This document shows positions 55,318-64,000 of a DNA stretch of 64,000 bases, in pieces; the first letter of the stretch is position 1; every line of letters begins with the position of its first letter. Origin of the DNA: Gloeopeniophorella convolvens (Eukaryota > Basidiomycota > Agaricomycetes > Russulales). The DNA lies in the NCBI GenBank assembly GCA_022496205.1, contig WTXD01000082.1, positions 33,588 through 97,587 on the forward strand. Reading direction: 5' to 3'. The position numbers were made by a program, and so were the translations under genes. Below the pieces are notes generated by a model. The model did no database searches. It was not told the DNA's origin and was given only the letters and a program-made list of their open reading frames with translations.

Positions 55318-58300
55318 TCAAGACGATGGGGCTACAGATTGACTTGGTGACCCATATCTAGTAGGCTGCTGACCAGTGCCCCGCCTACTGCCGCCCCGAC
55401 TTCTTCCTAGCAAACCTCCTCCAGTTTGCTGATTCCTACGTCCGTCTACCTCTTGCTGTACACCTTGGATGATTGCTAAGTTGAGATCGAGGGATTTGGG
55501 ATCAATCTGAACGCGGAACTGATCAGCACGTGCGGCGTCACGCATTCGCGCTGTGTTCAAAAGCTGATCATCTGCAGCGATATGTGAGACAACAGGTCGT
55601 GTTTGACCAGTTTCTAGTCGCTCCTGATAGATGGCCTCTGTTCCAGATGCAGCGCAGTTATGGCTGTGGCATCGATGCTGGATGTTGGCGGAACAAAGTA
55701 TATACTATCCGCACGAACTCAGTTAAAGGTTACGCGTATGTTGAGCTTCACTTACCGAAACATGTAGGACCACCCAGTCGCTGCTAGGACAGACACTGGG
55801 CATTTGATAAGGCATCAAGCATGTTCCGATGTCTGCGCGCTGTAGCAATACAGCATCAGGCTGCGGAAACCGATGTGCCTCAGCAGCGTGCAGAGACGTG
55901 ATTATCTCATGGACACGTCCGAGTGCCGGCGTTGTGTCACTTGTACCAGGTTGGAACAGAACCCAATGTCCTACATGAGAAACGTCGCCATTAAACAGTA
56001 CCATGGATGTGCTTGTACAAGTTGGTGACTGTGGCGAGGGGAATAAAGTGGGGAAGTGTTGCGCAGTCTCGGTGTTGCCATATGGACGTGTGCTTTTCTT
56101 ATCAGGGGTGCAGGTGCCTTTATAGTACATGTTAGCATATAAGTTCACTTGATATGATGTCGTACGTACCAAGACGTAGATTTGGCTTGTTGTTGGGGCC
56201 TAAGTAGCTCGCAATCGGAGAGCCCTCATCGAGCAGGTATGGCACAGCGGAAGAAACTTGCCGCCAGACACCTGCATCGCCTGCATGGGTGGAGAGCAAA
56301 CCGCTACCGGAGCTCGGATAGGCGAAAGACCTGAACGCGAGGGAATACTTCCGGGATTGCTCACTGTCATGAAAGGGGTGGCGTGCACCACTAAGGAGGT
56401 GACGAACACGATTGTTGTGGGCGAACGCTATAGCAATGTCTCGGGAGGGCGCAAGGCGATTGGAATGAATGCTCTTTGCCCGGATAACAGCATTGAATGA
56501 CTCAAATGCTTCCGTGGCAAACAGAACCGCAGGCCCAAAACGTCGAATGTGCGCAGGAAGATGAAGAAGAACGTGGAACTTCGGCTTGTTGAACCAGCGT
56601 GGGGTCCAGCAGACGGTGCGGAAGATGAAGTTATGGATGGAGGAGTCAAGGCGCTCCTAGAAACCAGGCCTATGAGTCTCGGACAGTGTTAAAGTACAAG
56701 ACACTCACTATGTACTCGTCAATGTTTGCAATTGCTGGCTGCCACACGAGTGGGACGAGGTTAGACAGTGACACCCACGCATCGAAGCAAGGTGCCGGAA
56801 CCAAGTCATATAGCACGTACGGCGCAACTTGAGCGATAATACGAAAATCTCGGCCTGTCAGAGAGCCGGCGTACTGGACGAGTGTGTGCCCTGGAAGTCG
56901 TCGCCCGAGTTGAAGGCCAGTGATGTCAAGGGAGCTTAGTCGTATCTTGAGCAGCTCTTTCTTCTGGACATTAGTACCAAGTCGATTATGCACAACGTCA
57001 CGCCAGAAGTACTTGACAAAACCTAGAAGCACGGTGTGGAGAATCTCAACAGGTGTATCCGCATGAGGGTCAAGGCCTAATACAAGAGCGTTTACAAACA
57101 GTGCACTGTCAAGCATGAAAGGCCTACCACGGATGCGCCACACAGGGCTCAACATATTCTCCGGCAATGTGCGCTTGAAGTTGTTGAGCGCATTCTGTTT
57201 GGCTACTTTGCCGCCTTTGTCCTTATACGAGAGATACATGCGCTCAAGGAACACGTCCAAGAACGTGTCCTTGATGCCTGTACTTGTCTTGTGGGCCTTG
57301 ATCTTCGTTAAGTTTCCAACTTGTCCTGCTTCGACGACCATCGCGTTGAGGTCCTGAAGTGTGTCTTCCCTCGTCCGAAGTTTACCAATCTGAAAATACA
57401 TAAATTAGGCCGTGTTCGTTGAGGTACATACAGCTGTGGTACAAACGCGAACAAAACGAGTCACGCGGTCAACCATTTCCTGCATCGACTCGCTCCGCTT
57501 CTTCCGTCCACGTGTAGGAGACTGCGTGTCATCAGCAGACGACCCTCCGTCACTGGCGCCTGCCTGATGTCCATGCACATCACGTCTAACAGGGTCCAAC
57601 AACTCTTCTTGTGCTTCTGGCTCATCCGCGGCAGTATCCGAGCCCTTTGCGTCGCAGATGCGGCAAAAAAACTTGCCTCCTTGACCGACATGGCACGCGA
57701 ATTCACTCTGCATCGGGTTGTCGCCAAGGAGAGCGGCGACGAAAGGGATAACGAGCACGCGATCCTGATGGACGCAGTCCCACGTCCATATACCGGTGTC
57801 CCACGCTGTCCTATAGGATTTGAAGACGTGTCAGCGCTTGGGAATCCATCTTATAGTTGATCGACATACATACTCAAATTGCTGCACAATACCATCCATC
57901 ATCTCAAGTGGGGGTGCAAGGTTGGAGGTGCAGAGGAAATGGACATTGTACTCTTGTTGAAGGTGCGCGCGAGGGAGACCAGCTGGTGAGAATAGAAAGG
58001 AATTATGCTTGTTCCACTTCTTTGACTGGTTCCCCGAAACGTCGTCACAGTATAGCCAGACTGGGAAGGAGTACACTGGTGCCCCGCCCGCGATGACACG
58101 CCAACGGTTGCCAACCATTGGGTCAGTGCGCGTCCACGGAGTAACACTGCCGTTAGATTCCAGCAAAGACCCTGTGAACGTAGCCTGAGCATCACTCGAA
58201 CATCTAAACTTGCATAATCATACCAAAGATGTGCCTCGCGCTCGGCAAGGAGTCCACCGCCTGACTAGTCGCCCAGGACCCGAACGGGACGATAAGTTCA

Positions 58301-59703
58301 CTTTGCAAGACATCAATTGTCCTGAACTCCTCCACGATCCAGCCAGTCGAGTTGTCGCCACGTCTGACAGCACGGAGTGGCCAGGCATGCGCTGCAATGG
58401 TCCCATCGTGGTGTAGGAACCAACGAAACGGCATTACAGCACGGCCGGAAGCATGGATGGATGGTTCATAAATGTAGAAGTGGAGGCCGTTGATTAGTGC
58501 GAAAGGCGTAACAAGGGAAGGGTCCGCGTTCTCGTGCCAGTGTCGTGCATGCCAGTATTCGTTCACAGTTTTGCCAGCATCTTCAGGATAAAAGTGGAGG
58601 TATGGACGAACACGTGGATTGGCCATTTCCTATCCGCGCATGCTAGGTGAACCGTGCATATTACACACAGAGCGAAACACACATACCTGAGATATTATGT
58701 CTGCGAGCGAGTTCACAAAGAATTTATGACCAAGCACGCCATCGTACTGAACTGTACGAATACCACACATATCGTGCAGGGCAGCATTATGGTCGCGAAT
58801 TGTCTTGGCTGATGGCACCTGGGGAGCGCCATTTGCTTTCAGTAGCCAGAGTATTGTTTCGATTTGTCGTGTCGAAAACGTGGCGCGGGGTAGATTCATG
58901 ATAAGGTCGAACGTAGTCTCCTAAAGGATTAGATCAGTCAACAGCGAATGTGTACACAGCCTGCAAGCGCAACTGACAACTTTACTACGCCACGGGTACC
59001 AATCTTCTGAAGCAGCGCTGTGGACAAGTGTCGGAACTGCATGTGATTCGGATTCGTTGTCTGCCCTTGTATGCAGCTCGAGGTCATCTAGGGCCATCAG
59101 TTAATCAATTTGGTTGTACACTCGACAGCTTTGCTACTGACCTGATGGCGCACCCTCTGAGTTGGGGTCAGATCGTTCTGCAACTTCGTCGGCAGACTCG
59201 GAATCGCTCCGGCCAATCATATAAGAAGCAGGCTCATACGGCTCATCCTTATAAAGGCGAAATCACAATTAATCATCTGAGGGACATCTCGAAGCACTCG
59301 CACCTCTGCAAAGACATCAAACATGGTTGATGATGCCTCAAAGTCATTCAGTGGGAATGTATCAGATAAGCCCAAATCTTGGGCGGCAATATCCCGAAGC
59401 CCGGCATCCGGATTGGTCGGCTTGACCAAAGGCTTAGGCAAGTGATCAATATATTCGATGACCTTCTTATGGCCTTCAGTAACAAGATGCCGGTTCAGAT
59501 GGCGTTCGAGATGTACAACGCCATTGTTACATCTGTAGCAGGTCCACTTGCCTGGGGAGACGAACTCCCAACCTGAGTTGTCGCAAACGCAAGCGCACGT
59601 GAGTGAGGTCAACGAATGAACGAGGCGGATTTTTGCATGAAGCGCACGTACAGTCTCCCGGTGGTTGATTCGGCAGCGAGTTCTGGCTTGAAGCGGCGGA
59701 CAT
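55318..59703 (-). CDS. Plavaka-type CACTA (CMC) transposase
   Basis: Many-exon minus-strand gene from ATG 59703 (MSAASSQNSLPNQPPGD). The N-terminus has a zinc-finger-like CYRCNNGVVHLERHLNRH. Family blocks follow in order: YLHFYPEDAGKTVNEYW, PSIHASGRAVMPFRWFLH; DDVSGNQSKKWNKHNSFLF, PAGLPRAHLQQEYNVHFLC, TSNLAPPLEMMDGIV; MLVIPFVAALLGDNPMQSEF, CRICDAKG; FKRTLPENMLSPVWRIRG; DTPVEILHTVLLGFVKYFW, RDVVHNRLG; RWFNKPKFHVLLHLPAHIRR, FGPAVLFATEAFESFNAV; VLFNGDVSHVGHWVLF; last exon MNTARMRDAARADQFRVQ. This is the characteristic order of the basidiomycete Plavaka DNA transposons (Pfam Plavaka transposase). Most exons look intact, so the element may be young, but I did not verify every splice junction. Confidence 0.85.
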
Positions 59704-60685
59704 TAGCGACTCTGAGGACAGGCTGTGACAACAGCACACAGAGAGGACTGGCTGGCGAGACTCAGTCCATCTTGCTGCCTATTTATTGATGAGGGACGGC
59801 GAAACCTCAGGAGATACTGCTGTGGCACGGTAGGATTTCGGCGCGTATAGACAGCGAACATAAGCGAGAGCATCCTGAGGATGCTGGCCAACGCAACCTG
59901 AGGAGGGACAGATACCGACGCAAGTGCCGCATCACAATCAACCGATGGCAGAGACCGGCTGAACATCGGTACGACGCGTGATTGGCCTGCTGCCTTCTTT
60001 CGGTTCACACCGGATCTCATGTGACATCAACCTCATATTTTTCCGGGTCATGACACGTAGCACATCCTACAGGAACAACGAGGTCAAAATTGTCGGGGTT
60101 AACCTCCGGACGGTTTGGTTTCTTGGTGGTTAATCGACCGTGTTGCGGAGATGGCATCTCTTACATAATCAGCGGCAGCTTTGACTTTCCTGGCATCACT
60201 CTGTGGAAGTGTGTTCCCCAGCCAATCGACGCACCAGCGGAAAACGTGCCGAACACGTTCGAGCGGAAAGGTTTATGTAGCAGGAATCGGTGGCGCGCAC
60301 AACACGCGCGCTGCCACAAGAACCGGATTCGCGCTGACTGGTTGCAAGTTCGAGCAAGCATCACCGTATGCCTATGCCGCCATCAATCATAGCACCCGTG
60401 TCAAACGCTGGCCAACCGCGCAACGGGTGTGGCGTTGGAATGCCAGCTTGGCTCCGACTGGCAGCTCGGGCGGTGAGCTCCTCACCGAATCAGATCTGTG
60501 CCCAGACATTGGGACCCGAAGCGCTGATCAGCTTCGTGCTTTCTTCGGAACCCTTCGTCACTCTGTGAGTGATCAAATCTCCCTCTCTCTCTCCCTCTCT
60601 CTCCCTCTCTTCTCGTGCCCAGGGCTGGTGCCCACGACTGACCGTAACTTCCACGTCTCTTTCGATTTCGCATTCCAGTACCATC
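59704..60685. other. Region between transposon and GtaA-like gene
   Basis: Probably contains the right end of the transposon and the promoter of the next gene. Minus-strand frames at 59703-60020 may be transposon leader. 60570-60613 is a pyrimidine-pure CT tract about 75 bp before the start codon, a common fungal promoter/leader feature. Confidence 0.45.
60570..60613 (+). promoter_or_regulatory. CT-rich promoter/leader tract
   Basis: Runs of CTCTCT and CCCTCT upstream of ATG 60686 of the GtaA-like gene. Such pyrimidine tracts often precede transcription starts in well-expressed fungal genes. It could also be an ordinary microsatellite. Confidence 0.45.
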
Positions 60686-63600
60686 ATGTTTCTGTTCTTT
60701 CTCATCTTTCTCTCCTTCTCCGTACATGGCCTGGCGCTACAGACCCTCTTTCCCGCAGCAATCCCTCTCACAGTCCGCTCGCCATACCTCAGTTGCTGGG
60801 GTGGTACTGGAGCTAACTTTGGGACAACATGGCCGACAATCGCGACGGGAATCGCGGTGTGTTTACCGTTCCATATGTTGTGGCATACCTTATCGTGCCA
60901 TGCTCCAGGCTGAACAACTGGGTTTGGATGCTCTGGTACGCGTGGATGGCTTGACATATTCGTTCCTTGGAGCCGTCCTTGGCGTAAATGCTACTGCCAG
61001 TCTCACCAACACATTGGTCACTCCCACACAAACGATCGTCACTGCGGTAGCTGGTCCTCTGCAAGTCAATCTCACCTTCCTGAACCCGATTGAGGTCAGT
61101 GCAGAACTCCGGATGGCATTCACGGCCGCAAGCTGATTCACATCAGCCTGGTGACTTCGTCAAGCAATCTATTCCATTTTCGTACATGTCTCTAACTGCG
61201 AAGTCATTGGATGGAAATGCACACTCCGTGCAAGTATACTCGGACGTCAGCGGAGGTATGTACGCCATGCTTTGCTCCGACATTCTCGTCATTTCAAACC
61301 CTCTGCAGAATGGAACTCGGGGGATCGGAGCCACGACATTGAATGGTCGCAAACAGTGGACCCGGATGTCATATTCCATACAGTCAAGCTACAGCAACAG
61401 GTTACGTTCACAGAGATCCGGACACAAGCGGAGTGGGGCACATTGTATTATGCCATGAAGGCCGTGAGTGTCAGATGAGGCTGTCTGTTATTCGTTGTTC
61501 ACTGGTGGATTGTCCAGGGGAACAATGTTACCTGGAAGATGGCCTGGGCTACCGCCTCTCGCAATGCCTTCATGGCCAACGGGTCACTGGATAATCAGGA
61601 AGAAACACTTCCGTGCCATAAGTCCCCTTCCCCGTGTTTGCTATTTCCCAGGACCTTGGTAACATCCAAAGTACTCAAGTTCCCGTCGTGTGGACCGTTG
61701 GTTATACTACAGATCCAGCCATCAATTACACAGATACCCCCGATTCCACCCAGCAACGGCCATTGTTCTACAAGTCGAAGTATGATGGCGACGACAAGTC
61801 TCTAGTGAGTCCCTGCACCTTGATCTTATCGAATGCATCTGATGCTTTAGAGCAGATTGTCGATTTTTTGAACGATTTCACCGATGCCACATCAAGGGCG
61901 CAGACGTTGGATTCGAAGATACAGCAGATGCTACCTCATCTCTCCTCAATACTGGGACCTGGTGTCAATCGCCTCAGCACAAGTATATGGAGTACCCAGC
62001 TGACAATTGGCACCGACTCAAACGGAAACTTCAACACCTCCGACGTGATGATGTTCATGAAGAACGTTGGAGGGACGGACCCAAGTAAGCGTATGGGTCT
62101 CATATGCTATGATCTACGGACTGAGCTTGTCACACCCAGCCGTGTGAATGCGGTGGAGACGCTGTATGCAGCATTCCCAATGTTCCTGTACATCGATCCG
62201 TCACTCGGCGCCCCTTTACTTGAGCCCTACTTCGCTGGCAACTCAGCCCTGCATATACACATCTTTCGCTGCGGTAGATCTAGGTATGTCTTGATGAAGG
62301 TCCAGCCTTTGAATACTCTAAGTGCTTACAATGTTCAGGCTCCACATATCCCAATGTCACGGGAGTAACACAGATCACACCGAGGGAATTGAACGTGCGT
62401 GTTTCATTGTCATCTAGGTTCATTTTGATTTACTGATGCGCTACCCAGAGTCGGGAAACATGCTGATCATGGTCTACACGCCCATGCTCGTGCAACAGGT
62501 GATGGAAGCCTCATCAGCAGATATGTGAGTGAAAAGCCATCAACCATCTTGAAGTACTGAGACATCTAGTAGTATCCGCTCTTGACCAGATGGGCAGACT
62601 ACTTGCTCAATTCGACTCTGTTCATTCACGATCAGTATGACAGCTTCGTCGACACACCATTCGCACTGACACTAGTGCTAATCAAGGTCATCCTCGGACG
62701 GTCTGACGGTTGCAAACAGACCAATCTTGCAATCAAGGGAATCATCGCTCTCGAAGCCATGTCGAAAATGAGCGCGATTGTCAAAGAATCGGTGATGCGA
62801 GCAAGTATTCTGTACGTTGTTGTCTCACTTCTATTTGGCGCGACTCACCGATTTACATAGACAACGGCAACAAAAGTTCTACAATGAGTGGAAGAGCCTC
62901 GCTTTGGACACTGATCAGCACTTACTTGCGGTGTATGGTAATGCCGGTTCGTGGACGTTGGGATACAATCTATTCGCAGATGTGTGGCTGGGAACGAATT
63001 TGGTGGATTCATCGGTCAGTTCGAATCCACTCTCGCACCATCCTCTGCCTGAACACTCTAGGTGTTGGACGGGCACGCCAGCTTCATTGACAACCTTGCA
63101 TCGACCTCGTCCTTTGCCTCCTTCGGTTTACCCGTTGATAGTTTGAACTCTGACACAATGACGACAATATCCAGTGGGTTGCCTCGCTTCACGCTATGTG
63201 CACCTGTCTCACATATTCTAGGCTGGAATTTGTTTGCAGCAGCCACGACCCCAAATACAAATTTGCGCGATAGGTTTATTTCCAAAGTCCACGCTCGTGC
63301 ATCCTTCAACGCTTCCGGAGGTGCCTTTCCATTGAACTATGACAGCACTCACGGATCCACCATCCTGGGCGTGGCGAGGTAAGCTATGTATAGAACGGCC
63401 TCTTGACTATACTCATTGGGCTTCCCACATCTTATCAGCCCCGCACAAGGCGCGATGTACGCACCATTGGCGCTGAAGTGTGTTTTCACTATCCTTTCTC
63501 AACTTAGATTTGCAGTTGACATCTCTTTCACAGGGTCCCAGTGCGTTCGATCGTTGTGGCTAGGAATGCAGGGTCGAGTTCATCTCCCAAGAAGACATCG

Positions 63601-64000
63601 CACGGTGGCGCAATTGCTGGGGGTATCATAGCTGGTCTTGCGGCCCTTCTCATCGTCATCGGGGCCGTCGTCTTCGTCCAGCGTCGACGGAAGAACCGCG
63701 CCATGAACCCAATCTCTTCTACCTTCTCCGACGACCTCGTGGAATCTGGCCCTTCCACCAGGGTGACCCCTTTCGACCCGATTCCCATTGCAGCTCCGTC
63801 GGAGGCACCGGCTCGACCAGAGTCCTCCGGGACGACCACCCGGCTGACCGAGGTTTCCGGACCATACGCCGCCGAGGCCGGGGGATCAGGGAGTTCGCCC
63901 TCGACTTCGTCACGGCCGCTGCCTGTGCTACCGCCTGCACCGACGCCTGCTCCAGTTGGCCTTTCTAGCAAAGAGCTTGCGCGTCTACGTACGGACAACC
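60686..64000 (+). CDS. GtaA-like (DUF5127/DUF4965/DUF1793) protein, membrane-anchored, 3'-truncated by window
   Basis: Starts at ATG 60686 with a signal peptide (MFLFFLIFLSFSVHGLAL) and continues past the right edge. Blocks of the fungal extracellular glutaminase-A family in order: PAAIPLTVRSPYLSCW, ALVRVDGLTYSFLGAV, TPTQTIVTAVAGPLQVN, VKQSIPFSYMSLTAKSLDG, VQVYSDVSG, FTEIRTQAEWGTLYYA, DLGNIQSTQVPVVWTVGY, ESGNMLIMVYTPMLVQQ, TNLAIKGIIALEAMSKM, SWTLGYNLFADVWLGTNL, FASFGLPVDSL, GWNLFAAATTPNTNLRD, PAQGAMYAPLALK. Many short introns are present. After the catalytic region comes a hydrophilic link, then GGAIAGGIIAGLAALLIVIG, AVVFVQRRRKNRAMNP, a single TM helix with a positive stop-transfer flank and a Ser/Pro/Thr-rich cytosolic tail. 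The classical family member hydrolyses glutamine outside the cell; activity here is inferred. The membrane anchor departs from the secreted form. Confidence 0.88.

Larger units (their letters stand above)
52944..59703 (-). mobile_element. Plavaka (CACTA/CMC) DNA transposon body
   Basis: Region spanned by the transposase gene and the co-oriented accessory gene. Coordinates cover genes only; the true ends and terminal inverted repeats lie outside and were not found by eye within 52.3-52.9 kb and 59.7-60.3 kb. Confidence 0.7.

Noticed and set aside
52300..60300. Terminal inverted repeats of the Plavaka element
   Set aside because: CACT-starting words such as CACTCTACAGTAG near 52865 have no visible inverted partner on the right; not reported as ends.
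1..64000. CRISPR arrays, operons, riboswitches, rRNA genes
   Set aside because: No regular spacer-repeat pattern or bacterial gene organisation; the DNA is eukaryotic and intron-rich, and no rRNA-like sequence was seen.

Overview
The window is nuclear DNA of a filamentous basidiomycete, almost certainly an Agaricomycete. The evidence is dense GT-AG introns of about 47-70 bp with several very short exons, and families largely confined to that group: DUF6533 and DUF6534 membrane proteins, a 'macrofage activating glycoprotein', BTB proteins, and a Plavaka-type CACTA transposase. An intron-containing tRNA-His with a poly-T terminator fits a eukaryote. Exon models were spliced by hand from splice signals, reading frame and remembered family patterns. 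Where every exon closes in phase (AMSH, glycoprotein, RING, zinc-finger regulator, SDR) the models are strong.

Layout. 0-5.4 kb: two diverged copies of a block with an NTF2-like gene (left copy frameshifted and cut by the window edge) flank an AMSH-type deubiquitinase gene. 7.1-9.0 kb: a DUF6534 membrane protein. 9.3-10.3 kb: a BTB protein. 10.9-12.4 kb: a GPI-anchor-type cell-surface glycoprotein with two GC-AG introns. 13.5 kb: tRNA-His. 13.9-14.8 kb: a RING protein. 15.7-18.8 kb: a small membrane protein and a large acidic disordered protein. 19.5-21.4 kb: a multi-TM receptor-like protein with the signature AIWNR. 22.5-24.1 kb: a GC-rich low-complexity island. 26.1-29.8 kb: a regulator joining C2H2 fingers, a Zn2Cys6 cluster and a fungal middle-homology region. 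30 kb: a Tc1/mariner-type MITE. 30.6-31.6 kb: a short-chain dehydrogenase.

32.2-45.6 kb is the most unusual part: four tandem, apparently translatable DUF6533 membrane-protein genes in two sister pairs (A/B, C/D). At least three copies are followed by opposite-strand remnants of the 3' end of an AIWNR gene, and the array ends in an intact AIWNR gene facing it. The duplication unit was therefore probably a convergent pair of membrane-protein genes.

48.0-50.3 kb: a 14-TM-type MFS drug transporter. 50.9-51.3 kb: an AT-rich GATAT-repeat patch. 52.9-59.7 kb: a Plavaka (CACTA/CMC) transposon carrying its transposase and a second, co-oriented spliced gene. 60.7-64.0 kb: the start of a GtaA-like (DUF5127/DUF4965/DUF1793) protein with a C-terminal membrane anchor, cut by the right edge. 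Counting the array, seven genes encode receptor-like multi-TM proteins of three basidiomycete families. A role in sensing or surface recognition is inference only.
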